Shown in pieces: positions 1 to 10,477 of a stretch of DNA of 64,000 nucleotides. Position 1 is the first letter of the stretch. Each line of letters starts with the position of its first letter. The stretch is from Incurvaria masculella (taxonomy: Eukaryota; Arthropoda; Insecta; Lepidoptera; Incurvariidae): assembly GCA_946894095.1 (NCBI GenBank), contig OX335649.1:17440001-17504000 (forward strand), read 5' to 3'. The position numbers were made by a program, and so were the translations under genes. The notes under the pieces are model-generated. The model did no database searches. It was not told where the DNA came from and saw nothing but the letters and a program-made list of their open reading frames with translations.

Positions 1-54
1 CATTCAAAGTAATTCATATTATTCATATATAATAATTCATAATTCATATTATTC

Positions 55-97
55 AATATGAATGACAATATATTATTCATATATTGTCATTCATATT
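55..97. repeat. AT-rich perfect hairpin
   Basis: Two perfectly complementary 17-nt arms (55-71 and 81-97) enclose a 9-nt loop. The sequence is AT-rich and sits next to a second, longer hairpin. It is probably a transposon terminus or a chance cruciform; no gene is attached to it. Confidence 0.6.
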
Positions 98-103
98 GAA
101 AGA

Positions 104-177
104 TAAGAAATAAGGTAGGTGCTGTTCAATAGAAATAATAAAACGATGATATCAAACAGCACCTGCCTTATTTCTTA
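104..177. repeat. 74-nt near-perfect hairpin
   Basis: The 23-nt arms (104-126 and 155-177) pair along their whole length, with one G:U wobble on transcription, around a 28-nt loop. Size and shape resemble a small-RNA precursor. Insect pre-miRNAs normally carry bulges and mismatches, so a tiny inverted-repeat transposon or an endo-siRNA hairpin is as likely. Confidence 0.55.
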
Positions 178-1065
178 CCCTTTAGTAGTCGGGTTACAGT
201 TTTTCTATTTTGTTAATGGTGAGCATCCTTCTAACTGGATGTATCACCGGATCTAAAAGGCAATAATAGTTTGATGTGATTCTGCATCGAAATTAAAAAA
301 CTGAACATGTTAGTTTCGGGCAATGGCATTTCGGCTATGACTTTTTCTTATTATTTTTAAAATCAGATTACAATGCTTCACAGTGTAGATGTCGTTCAAT
401 AACCTCAAATCAATGGGATAACGGTAATGTCGTATCCAATAAAAATACTTAAACCATATCAACTTACACGATTTTCAATCAGTTGGTTCTTCTCATCAAT
501 AAGGCTTCGCTGGGTTAATGAAGAGACTAGCAGTGGCGATAAATAACTGCTGCTGCAAACTATTAGTAATTTTAATCTAATACCTACCTATAGTATTAAA
601 AAAATATGAGGTAAAGACACATTTCTACAAACAAACAATGACATAGCCATTTAAAAAAGTGACATTGGACCTTGCGAAACCCAATAACTTTGCATAAACA
701 TATTCTAGTGACGCCAGAAGTATTATGATCGTAATTATAGCTATGTACGTCGCAGTGATATTGTCAAAGCCGGGACATACAATTTTTGTAGTGAAATTAT
801 AATTTCACGGAATATTTGTGATGGTGTGCATTTATTACAATATCAAGAATGAATTTATTCAATAATGTCACATATTAAATAAATACTTTCAGTAAGATTA
901 TGATAAGCCTTATAATACCGCCATACATACCCTGAAATAGATATACACACACATAGGAACCCTCATATCTTACCCGATCCTCCGCCACCCTCTCACATAC
1001 AAACACTTACACCCCAATACCTTACTATTCCATTACAAATTTAGTATTATTAATCTACATCTATA
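178..1065. other. AT-rich sequence, nothing recognised
   Basis: No open frame of useful length, no splice-flanked coding block and no repeat shared with the rest of the window was seen here. Confidence 0.5.
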
Positions 1066-1671
1066 CAGGTGGTCCAAAAATCGTGGACCAAACGAATCTG
1101 TAGAGGGGATTATTTACACTAAAAAATCTCTTCGTGATAGGGTCCTATATTGATCTCCTTAAAAGTTATGACTTTTTAAATGTTTTTGAAAAAAAATCCT
1201 AAGTTAGTAAAAAATCGGCAATGAAAAAAAAAAGGGGGCAACTTAAAAGAATAATAAGTGGTGTATAATTAGTTCTGGGAAATGTATCATTACTATAAAA
1301 ATGGTTTTGGAACAGTGGGTATCACTATTTAATAGTAATTGCATTTTATTCGATATTTTTTAAGTGGTTACGATAAAATATTTGTAAATTTATGCATTAC
1401 TGTTAAAAAATTTGCCACAAAAACCTAATGTTTTGTACCACATTTTATTCGGCATTACGCAGGCAAGTTTTTTTGATTACGGGTAATTTTTTTGTAGTAC
1501 ATTTTTTTCACAGTAAGGTCATAAATTTATAAATATTTTTTCGTAACACTTAAAAAATATCGAATAAAATGCAACTACTATTAAATAGTGATACCCACTG
1601 TTACAAAAGCATTTTTGTAGTAATGATACATTTTTCAGATTCGTTTGGTCCACGATTTTTGGACCACTCTG
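1066..1671. mobile_element. Foldback MITE, Tc1/mariner type
   Basis: The ends are inverted copies of CAGGTGGTCCAAAAATCGTG (left) and its near match reading inward from 1671, continuing about 35 bp. A second inverted block follows inside (about 1277-1363 against 1551-1640). A TA dinucleotide abuts both ends (1064-1065 and 1672-1673), the target duplication expected for the Tc1/mariner superfamily. There is no transposase frame, so it is a non-autonomous element. Confidence 0.75.
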
Positions 1672-1699
1672 TATAACACATAACCTGTAAATATAAACA

Positions 1700-1872
1700 T
1701 TATTCTCTGTGAAAATTTGAACTGCCTACTTATTACGGTTCATGAGATACAGCCCTGTGACAGACGGACGGACGGGCGGACGGACGGATGGACGGACGGA
1801 CGGACGGACGGACAGCGGAGGCTTAGTGATAGGGTTCCGTTGGTACCCTTTGGGAACGGAACGCTAAGAATC
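1700..1872 (-). mobile_element. (GTCY)n-carrying MITE, truncated
   Basis: It has the recurrent parts of this lepidopteran family on the minus strand: the terminal hairpin (AGGGTTCCG with its inverted partner), the AAGCCTCCGC block, a (GTCC)n tract at about 1758-1813, then the CACAGGGCTGTATCTCATGA block. The distal end with the TTGGCCGG terminus is missing. Short open frames across the tetranucleotide tract are spurious. Confidence 0.75.
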
Positions 1873-2796
1873 TATTATATTCAAGTCTCTGCTGATTTAA
1901 ATTCTTTTCAATTTTATATACATATTGATAATTTTACACGTGTTTGCGTAATGTTTTGATGCTCTATACCTTTATGTGTTCTTTTGTGTTCCTTGGGACA
2001 GTAAAATAATTTGAATTTGAATTTGAAGCCTATTGACGATATTATATCGGTGCCTACTAATTGAATAATAAGGTGGAAGGAGTCGAATAAGGCCGAATTT
2101 GAATATAAAACGTTAATATAATTAAATAATGTTTTTGAGTTTTTTGTTATATTTGTAAGTATTTATGGTAAAAGAAATTAATAACATGATAATCTCAATC
2201 TAAATTTAAAAAAAGATTTCGGACTTTAACCAACATCGGGCTTAAACCGTAACATACACAAATTGTCGATGGTTGACGCAGAAACCACTGGAGTAAGCCA
2301 TACCGCCGCCGCAACCGCCGGCGCTCCGCCACCGCGCCTCCGCGGTTACTGCACGCGGCCTTGCGAAGATGCATTCTCGTGGCCACACCTCCCAGCTTAC
2401 GACAATCACTTTTCCTCTTCACATGATACGCCAAACCACTCGCAGCTACTCGTCGGTCATGGAAGATATCGACGTGAGGATTACTGTAGGAATATCATTG
2501 GCACCACAGAAGAGGTAAAGCAGGAGAAGTGTCATTGGTGGCCGCCGCATGGACATATCGTCCATAGAATCCAATGGAGAGCCGTCCGCGCGGCTCAACA
2601 TCTCCGCAGCGGGCTAATCCCGAAATGAGTTCACCAAGTCACAAAGAGAAGAAAATATGGTTTAATGAAATCTAAACCGTCTAAATCGGAAAATCAGTTA
2701 AAAAACCGGCCAATAATAGTTCCTACCATCGTGCAAATTTAACAAAAAATCATATATTGTTTTGTATTAATTGTTGTTAATTTTTAAATTTTTTAA
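1873..2796. other. No gene supported; GC-rich patch at 2262-2640
   Basis: A GC-rich stretch is open for 121 codons on the plus strand (2263-2628) and 79 on the minus strand (2434-2195). Neither translation matches a family I know, neither has convincing splice signals, and the overlap on both strands suggests base composition rather than coding. It could be an old repeat or a regulatory CpG-rich patch. Confidence 0.4.
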
Positions 2797-2957
2797 TTTG
2801 ACCTATTTGTTGTTATGGCGGAAAAATACACACTGAATATTTCAAGTGCCTACCTATTAGGTAGTATACAGCCCTGTGACAGACGGACGGACGGACGGAC
2901 GGACGGCGGAGGCTTAGTAATAGGGTTCCGTTGGCACCTTCTGGGTACGGAACCCTT
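2797..2957 (-). mobile_element. (GTCY)n-carrying MITE, truncated
   Basis: Same family as the copy at 1700, same orientation. It runs from the TTTGTTGTTATGGCGG block through the tetranucleotide tract (2880-2907) to the terminal hairpin ending GGGTACGGAACCCT. Confidence 0.75.
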
Positions 2958-3111
2958 AAACCTAGCAAATTCTACTCTATCGGGTACCTACATAATCCCA
3001 AATGCTGTAAGATTACTAGACGAGTGTTTCTTTAGCGGAATTACCTTTTTGATATCTTTTTTTTTTTAGTAGAGTCCACTTAAACTATGCTAATGGCACT
3101 AGATTACATTT

Positions 3112-3577
3112 TGTAGGATGTAATATTTAGTATTGATCTGACTCGCACACCACCTGGTGTCGAGGACACGGCGGACACTCGCGGGAGGACTTCCCTCAGG
3201 TTGCAGCTGCGTCGAAGGCCAGAGGCGAGATCCTCACACCATTCCGATTGGTGGGGATTCCTTCAAGATGGCGCTGCAAAAACGCGACGAAATCTCTCAA
3301 CGGAGCTCTGGTCTGTACGGGCGCGGGAGTCGAACTGAACCCAATATTTTCATTTTCAGTTCAGTGATATTCTCCTGTTTTTATTTTTATTTTCCGGAAT
3401 CTTCCAAACTTGTCGCATTCCCATGGCAACGTTTCGAAATTTGAGACTCCTAGTGTGTCCTCTCTTGATTGGCTTTTTCATATTTTTTCCTTTCTTCAGC
3501 CATAGACAGTTGTCTATGGGCAACCTATATTTTACTTGCCGCGGAAATAAAGACAATACTAAATATAACATCCTACA
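3112..3577. mobile_element. Possible solo LTR or 466-bp MITE
   Basis: The segment starts TGTAGGATGT and ends ACATCCTACA, and the first and last roughly 24 bp are near-perfect inverted copies. The tetranucleotide ATTT abuts both ends (3108-3111 and 3578-3581). TG...CA ends, a 4-bp duplication and an AATAAA near the right end fit a solo LTR of a retrovirus-like retrotransposon. The long terminal inverted repeat fits a MITE better. No open frame inside resembles a known protein. Confidence 0.5.
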
Positions 3578-3699
3578 ATTTAACCATAAATTATAATATA
3601 CCAACCACGTCGTCTATTTTAGATATATGAAAAACTCATACATGACTCGGGAATCGAACACGGCCTGATTTAAAAAAAAACTATTCAATTTTATTACGA

Positions 3700-4312
3700 A
3701 TACTAGCTGCGGTACCCGGCTCCGCTCGGGTTAGTGTCGGCTAAATTATCTCATGGATAAAAAGTAGCCCACATGACTGGTCCAAAATAGGGTCAAACTG
3801 GTCCAGGACAATGTATCCATGTACCAAATTTAATCAAGATCGTTCGAGCCGAAATAGCATGATGTAATGAGAAACATCCAATAATTCCCATTTAGAGCTT
3901 CGTTGACGTTTGGTGGCTATTTAAAAAAAAAACATTTGCCGCCAGAACCTTTCTGCACTTTCACTGCTACATTGCCTACCTAGTAAGTAACGTGTAACGT
4001 AGGTAAGTTCACCACAGCCAGCCTCAACATCGAAAACAGTAACCCATCTCGAACCTGACTGCTCCCAGAGATGCTATACATTGACAAAATACGCACACCC
4101 TTCTGGTAATGAAGCGTTATATTATGTAGCCTATAAGTTTTTAGTAGAATCAGGCTAGACGTAGATACAATCCACGTCTAAATCGAGTAATTGGTTCTCA
4201 AGGATTTTATTCTAATGGTCGCACCTCCGGCGATTTAGCGTGATGCCAAGTAGTGCTAAAGTTGCGGGAAATACCAAGCCGTACTTCGGTACAGTTAGTA
4301 AAAGTAAGCGCT
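3700..4312 (+). repeat. Dispersed repeat, copy 1 (direct copy at 30447-31475)
   Basis: From TAGCTGCGGTACCCGGCTCC to the TTCGGTACAGTTAGTAAAAG block the sequence can be followed, in order, in a second copy about 26.7 kb downstream. This copy lacks the MITE that splits the other one and so shows the uninterrupted site at about 3857-3885. It also includes a fragment like a 5S-SINE head (about 4010-4080, reverse). The companion terminus ATTATATTAGTATAGAT near 5428-5444 may be the far end of the same element. Confidence 0.65.
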
Positions 4313-5507
4313 GCCGCCGCGCCGCATGCACCCATTCTCAGCCGACACTTAAAAATAAATACCATCCGATCCTTTTGATCCTTTATTTATAGGGTCGCTA
4401 AACTATGGAATCGACTCCATACCGATTTATTTCCCCCAAAGTCCCCCGGGGTCGTTGAAACATGGGGTGAAAGAGCACCTGGCCGGCCGGCATGGTTTTC
4501 GTATCCCCCGTGAAAGTTCGAAATGCCGCGCTTGGCTTAGTACCTACTAATCTACCAAACAAAAATTAAGAAACCATTCAACTGAAACCGTAATATCCTA
4601 ACAATACGCGTTTAAACAATCAACCTAAAAAGCCCAAACAAATGCGTGTAGCTAGGAACGGCTGTCGCTAAGTTAGCATACCGCGCGGGTTGGTAAAAAG
4701 AATACGCGCGTCTTGAATGAGGCGGCGCGGGAACCGCGGCCGGCGAGACGTTCGTCGCCAGCGTTTAGTTATTCTGTGCCAGCGTCGCCGATCGCTCCCC
4801 GATTCCCCGAATCACGGGAAATTTGTGGTATTGCGGGGAAAATGGTGGGGAATGCAAGCGTTGGGAAACTTGCGGGGAATTGGCCAATCCGTGGAGAATT
4901 AAGTTTTTTTGCCTTTATATTTAGCATTTTTTCTTTGCTCATTCGAAAAATATATCGAACATTAAAGCAATCGCGGCAACTTTGGATTTATCTTCTCCCG
5001 AAAGTTGTTCGGACGGCCGTCGACTGCGCGACCTTTTTTTTGGTCATTCGAAATTTTGGTTCCTATTCCGGATTTTTACGGAATTCCGGGAATCCTAAGA
5101 ACGTTTTCGGGGAATTGGAGGAGTGGTTATCGGCAACACTGGTCACCGTTTCGCGCGCTCGCGCTTCGGCTCGATTCGGCAATACTCGGTCCTCGTCGGG
5201 TGGCCACCGCCGTCGCGGCCCTCGCCGCGCTATGATTTCGTTTTCGCTCCGCGCCCTCTGACTATTTTCTTTTTGTTCGGCTCCTAAGGGTCGTTACGTG
5301 ATGTTCAATAGCTTAAAGCCTTCCTCAAGAATTAGGCTATCGAATTTAATAATATGTTTTCAAACCTGACTGGTAGTTCCAGAGATTAGGGCGTTCAAAC
5401 AAAAAAACAAACAAACTCTTCAGCTTTATTATATTAGTATAGATTGATAAGGTAAGGACTAAATTTACTCATGTTTAAGCGCCACCCTGTATAGTTCACA
5501 TCTTTTT
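4313..5507. other. GC-rich block of unknown nature
   Basis: Between 4700 and 5260 the base composition rises sharply and two plus-strand frames stay open (182 codons at 4713-5261 and shorter overlapping ones). The longer translation is low in complexity, Arg/Ser/Ala-rich at both ends, with one hydrophobic stretch near residues 64-80 (LSFFAFIFSIFSLL), and matches no family I know. Short GGGGAA/TTCCCC motifs recur. It could be a CpG-rich regulatory region, a first exon, or part of a transposon. Confidence 0.3.
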
Positions 5508-5607
5508 AGGGTTCCGTACCCAATGGGTGCCAACGGAACCCTATTACTAAGCATCCGCCGTCCGTCCGACCATCCGACCGTCCGTCCGTCCGTCCGTCAC
5601 AGGGCTT
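5508..5607 (+). mobile_element. (GTCY)n-carrying MITE, 5' part only
   Basis: Terminal hairpin AGGGTTCCGTACCC...GGAACCCT, AAGCATCCGC block and (GTCC)n tract, breaking off just after CACAGGGCT. Plus orientation. Confidence 0.75.
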
Positions 5608-5900
5608 TCTACGACTATACACATTTAGTCTCATAGTAGGCGCGCTAGCCGTCCAGGTGACACATCTCCTTCCCTCTTTGATCTGAGATAGGTACCATCC
5701 GTAAAAACGCGTCTCGCCTTGAGTGCTGACACCTGTTTTTCGACTGCACTTTTTGAACATGTCGTAATTGAGGTATGGAGTAGGCAATCATAAACACGTC
5801 AACATAAATGCGTTATTGAGAATGTTGCATGAAAGGGCAATCTCACTGAAACTTTTTCGACACCATGCGATCGTTATTGTCGGTTTCTTACTCGTATTGA
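5608..5900. other. Nothing recognised
   Basis: No coding block or shared repeat was seen between the truncated MITE and the next SINE. Confidence 0.4.
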
Positions 5901-6543
5901 GAGCGGCTGGTAGCCTAGTGGCGCGAGCGCCCGCCTAACATACTACGGGTCTGAGTACAAATCCTCGCCACGTTCATGCACCATTTCTTTCTCTTTCAGA
6001 GCCGGTAGTCTCAGTTGTCACCTAAATTGGCGTTACGGCAAACCGATCGACTGGCGTTTTCAAATGTATGGAGCAATTGAAGAGCGCGCGCAGTGGGCGT
6101 TAAGCGAACTAACATTTGCGAGTCCGAGCTTGATTTCACAGCTTACTCAACGTTGCCGTAAATACGTCGACGTTGCCGTTTACGTCCACTCCGCGTTTTC
6201 ATACAAATCGAAAGTCCGCGTTTGACTTTGACAGCTTGAAGAAGTAAAACCACAGAATATCTAGTAAAAACTTGTATGGAGTTTGACGTTTTTACGGAAC
6301 TTCGCAGTTACGTAAACGCCAATTTAGGTGAGAACTGAGACTACCGGCTCTGAGGTGGATTTGGAGTTGGTCGAGGCGGCAATGCGAAATTATACGTGTT
6401 TTCCATCCAGTTTAATGTAGCCGTGCTCGAAAAGGAAAGGTCCTGGCATGACACCTAATTCCTTTGGGAATGTTGTGTACTGGACTAATATCATAACAGA
6501 AGTTATGTAGTATAAGCCATCCATGTCAGGTTCCATAAAAAAA
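5901..6543 (+). mobile_element. tRNA-head SINE split by a MITE
   Basis: The head (5901-5996) is tRNA-like: TAGCCTAGTGG fits a pol III A box, followed by a degenerate B box region (GGGTCTGAGTACAAATCC). The body and tail resume at 6353 (GTGTTTTCCATCCAGTTTAA...AGCCATCCATGTCAGG, A-rich end). Between the halves lies a 356-bp MITE. In intact copies TCTTTCTCTTTC runs straight into TGAG, which fixes the insertion point. Confidence 0.65.
5997..6352. mobile_element. MITE inside a SINE
   Basis: Both ends carry a terminal inverted repeat of about 45 bp starting AGAGCCGGTAGTCTCAGTT and continuing through a CCTAAATTGGCGTT block. No transposase frame is present. A degenerate relative lies at about 33944-34190. 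No clear target duplication is visible. Confidence 0.7.
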
Positions 6544-6776
6544 TTGGTATGAAAACAAAAGTGCAGCTCTAACTTGTACCCAAGTAAAAATCATGACAAA
6601 TAAGTTCGAGTGCACTTTCAGTTACAAACATAAGATATAGGTAGTTACGAAATGCATCGTATCCTAAAACGAATATTCAGTGAATAACATCATTCATTTA
6701 TGAATTTCGTTCATAACATTTATAAAATGTTTCTTTTTCGCTTAACTATATATTAAAGCATGTGACTTTTTTCAAA

Positions 6777-6918
6777 AAGGTCACGAAATGTTTGGTCACG
6801 AGAAGGTAAATGGCTGAATCCGACCGACAAATCTAGCTTCAGAGGGTTGGTCTTTATCCTGTGGACCCAGTTTCAGCCATTAACGTTATCGTTACCATTT
6901 TTGTTGCGATCTCCTAGT
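6777..6918. mobile_element. Short form of the GGAGGTC-ended MITE
   Basis: About 140 bp made only of the two ends of the 555-bp family seen at 44288 and 48603: AAGGTCACGA...AAATGGCTGAAT on the left and TTTCAGCCATTAACGTTATCG...CTCCTAGT on the right, joined through the CAGAGGGTTGGTC block. The interior is deleted. Confidence 0.65.
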
Positions 6919-7640
6919 CTATCCCTTGATTTCAATTTTTCAATATTCTCAACTTTTCTAAAATAATGTGAATATGGTTTGTGCATGCTTAATGCTCGAT
7001 TTGGTCGCGGTACGTTCTGCTAGATCGCTCGCGCAGGACACTTTTGCCCGGGCGTTCACTTAAAACAAATAAATTGTCTAAAAATCCTGTTATATTATTA
7101 TCATTGTTTGTAGGCGATTTGCACGTTTTTCGCATTAAATGCATTCCGCAGTGTGCGTATATTCATTAAAGCAATGAAGCCGAAATTTTTTGCATTCATA
7201 ATCGTTTTTTCAAGGCTTAAAATTGAACTGAATGCTTGATTTCTTCATTAACCTACATATGGAGTTCCAATTTACTGTCGCTATACATAATAATTGGTGC
7301 AGAGGTCAAAACCTATAGTAGTGAATATCATTGTTTACCATTATGTCAATTGAGGTTCTGCGCAGTGTTGGGATATTACCTGTTCCTGAAAAAATATGCC
7401 GTATTTATGTGAAAATCAAATGTCAAGATGTGTTAAATGGAAGATGAAGTAATTGCAAATTGTGAGCAAATGCAAGTGAGTTAGCAATTGTATTGCGTAA
7501 ATTAGCATCGATAGCTTTTTGTTAAGTCGCTGGTAATGGTTAAGTGGAATATTTAACTTTTTTTCTTACTTTGGCTTTTATTCCTATCTATTAAATTTCT
7601 TTATATTTCCTGAAATACCAACTGGCCTTCAAACCAATCA
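6919..7640. other. Nothing recognised
   Basis: AT-rich sequence with no supported gene or repeat. Confidence 0.4.
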
Positions 7641-8395
7641 GTAGCTTTATCTTGACGGGCGTGCGGGCCTCGCAATGTAGAGCTGCTTGTTTTGGAGCAG
7701 TGTGCCAACTATCCTTCGACCTGTAGCTTTATCCTGACGGGCGTGCGGGCCTCGCAATGTAGAGCTGCATGTTTTGGAACAGTGTACCAACTAGCCTTCG
7801 ACCTGTAGCTTTATCCTGACGGGCGTGCGGGCCTCGCAATGTAAAGCTGCTTGTTTTGGAGCAGTGTGCTAACTAGCCTTCGACCTGTAGCTTTAACCTG
7901 ACGGGCGTGCGGGCCTCGCAATGTAGAGCTGCATGTTTTCGAACAGTGTACCAACTAGCCTTCGACCTGTAGCTTTATCCTGACGGGCGTGCGGGCCTCG
8001 CAATGTAGACCTGCATGTTTTGGAACAATGTTCCAACTAACCTTCGACCTGTAGCTTTACCCTGACGGGCGTGCGGGCCTCGCAATATATAGCTACATTT
8101 TTTGGAGCAGTGTGCCAACTAGCCTTCGACCTGATCGGTAGCTTTACCCTGATGGGCATGTGGGCCGCGCGATATAAAGCTGCATGTTTTGGATCAGTGG
8201 CCTAACTAGGTAGCATTCGACCTGTAGCTTTACCCTGACAGGCGTGCGGGCCTCGCAATCTAGAGTTGCATGTATTGGAGAAGTGTGCCAACTAGCCTAC
8301 GACCTGATCAGTAGCCTTACCCTGATGCACGTGCGGGCCTCGCGATGCAGAATTATATATTTGGAGCATTATACCCACTCACATACACCATAATC
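7641..8395 (+). repeat. 82-bp tandem minisatellite, 9 units
   Basis: Units begin GTAGCTTTA at 7641, 7723, 7805, 7887, 7969, 8051, 8138, 8224 and 8311. The first six are spaced exactly 82 bp; later ones are 86-87 bp because of a small insertion (CTGATC before the unit start). Each unit contains the GC-rich core CTGACGGGCGTGCGGGCCTC. The units grow more divergent toward the right end. Confidence 0.9.
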
Positions 8396-8537
8396 GGATC
8401 CAAGATCCTATGTTCGCTTACCTCGCCTGATGTAGGCGAGTTCGTGGGATCCTAGATGTAGAGTCGTTAGTTTTTTGCAGCATTATGCCAACATAACCTT
8501 TAGCTAGGTCAGATGCTTGCCCTTGAAGGAACCTTAA

Positions 8538-9079
8538 GGTGGCCCATCCCGCTCATCTCCCCATACAAAAGGGGAAAGAAGATCACGCCCATATTTCTAG
8601 TCAGAGATCCAAAATTTTGTTCAAAATAGCTTTATTTGATCGAACTAGATGTCTGATGACCATTGATATTGTAAAATTGTGTTTGGTTTCTAAGTTATAA
8701 GGTCCGAAAGTTCGCATTTTTCGCGCGTTTTATACAATAACTTTGGAGGTGGATTACGCAATGATGAAATAAGAACATCTTAAAAAGATTAGTCATCAGA
8801 TATAGCTTATTTAATCAAGATTTATAATGTATTTGGTTTTTGCTAGATTTTTTAATACAGCGGTCGTGGTTCACTTTTAGCTATAAGTCGTTTTTAAATC
8901 AAAATTTTCGTAAATCTTACCAAATCATACGCTATGCACATTGTCTTTTTTGTGGACATGTTGCATCTTCCTCATCACGGAGCCAGTCTTATTCTTTGAA
9001 ACAGAGAAGGTCCCAGAGCGCAACAGCTCGGTTTCTTACCGTGCCCGCGAAGGAGTTAGGCCCGCCGGGTTGGGCCACC
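8538..9079. mobile_element. TTAA-flanked MITE, 542 bp
   Basis: Terminal inverted repeats begin GGTGGCCCA and TTAA abuts both ends (8534-8537, 9080-9083), the target duplication typical of piggyBac-type elements. Other copies lie at 30609-30972 (reverse, internally deleted), 33741-33823 (reverse fragment) and 46569-47145. Short open frames inside are not conserved between copies, so I treat it as non-coding. Confidence 0.8.
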
Positions 9080-9310
9080 TTAAGATTAAATAAAATTATT
9101 TAAACTAGCTAGCTAGCTCGCCTAGTAGCAATCTCTGTTGTCTCTACTATCGAAGGTTTTGGGTTCGAAATCATGACGATATGCACCATCACGTATGCGA
9201 ATGGGTACCTTTATGGTATGTCTGTAGGTCTCCCTTTCTTAGTGGTAGGGTTAAGCTCATCCGGGTTGTTACGATCGCATTCGAATGAAAGAACATCAGT
9301 TCATTTCAGG

Positions 9311-9688
9311 TTTTTTTTTAATGTAACTGGACATGGAATGCTAATACCGAACTGACCGTGAGATATTAGCCTAACACACCACATGGGAACTAGGACCTCC
9401 CTTGTTTTGCTCAGCTGCATTAAACTGGATGGAAAACACGTACAATTTTCATTGCCGCTTCGACCACCGTGCCCGAGTTGATACCAATGCGATGGTATCA
9501 ACCCAGGCGGGATTAACCCAACCACCTATTAAGTAAGGAAGGGGACCTACAGTTTTACGTGGATTTCGAACCAAGGCCAGCCTCAACGGTTGAAAGTGGT
9601 CACCCGTCCAGAACCTAACCGCGCTCAGAGTTGCTTACCCAGCTTATCGATTCGCAAGGAGTCGCACACTGGGCTACCTAGGCTGACA
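9311..9688 (-). mobile_element. 5S-head SINE
   Basis: On the minus strand it begins GTCAGCCTAGGTAGCCCAGT, has a 5S rRNA-like internal-promoter block (GGTTCTGGACGGGTGACC), the body block GTAGGTCCCCTTCC and the CCATCCAGTTTAATG block, and ends in an A-run after ATTCCATGTCCAGTTACAT. It is an old copy with several small changes. Confidence 0.65.
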
Positions 9689-9854
9689 GCATAGTCAAAT
9701 GAAAATAAGGGCCCCGGTTTCATTGGAAATACGAAGTGATGAGTTAAGATGACCATCGTTTTAATACTATTCATGCATGTCCGGTAATAGACCGGGATAG
9801 ATACGGTTTGAGAAGCACATGAAATCCGAAATGAATTTCCTGTTCATATGCTTA

Positions 9855-10477
9855 CATTAAGTTTGCAACATTTAGCGGGGCCCGGAAGATAGAAAAAAAA
9901 ATTAAAATGCTTTAAAAATATAAATCTCCTAAACAAATATTTAGAAACGGTGATAAAAATAATTATATGTTAAGTCTTTTAAGGCGTAATGTAACTGTGA
10001 ATTTGCAACAATTTTGTAATTACGGAAATGTATTTAAAAAAATGTTTTTACTAAAAAAAATCTATGCCGCGAACCTAACTTGCTATTGCTATATTTCTTT
10101 CTAGAATATGTAAAAGAAACCTAAATTCTTTAAAAACTATACCAGGAACGATTTTATACGTATTTCGAATTTTTTGTTTAACTTTTGTGTGAAAAATGTG
10201 CTTCTAATATTTGACACATTTTACAAATTTCACAGAATATAGAGTTTGCGGTCAATTTCCAATTTCAGAAAATAAAATAGTATTTTCATTATTTGCTTTG
10301 CAGATCCGTAAATAAGAAATTGTTGCAAATTCACAGTAATATTACACCTAAAATTAGCTAACATATAATATTTTTAAATAACAGTTCTTAATATTTGTTT
10401 AGGAGATATCATTTTTTAAACATATTTCATATTTTATTTCTATCTTCCGGACCCCCCAAAATGTTGCAAACTTAATG
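9855..10477. mobile_element. Foldback MITE, 623 bp, TA-flanked
   Basis: Ends read CATTAAGTTTGCAACATTT inward from both sides, continuing through a CGGAAGATAGAAA block. Further inverted blocks lie inside (CTCCTAAACAAATATTTA near 9925 against its complement near 10390, and GTGAATTTGCAACAATTT near 9998 against its complement near 10325). TA abuts each end (9853-9854, 10478-9). No transposase frame. Confidence 0.75.

Noticed and set aside
7641..8395. CRISPR array
   Set aside because: The units are tandem repeats with no unique spacers, in a eukaryotic genome.
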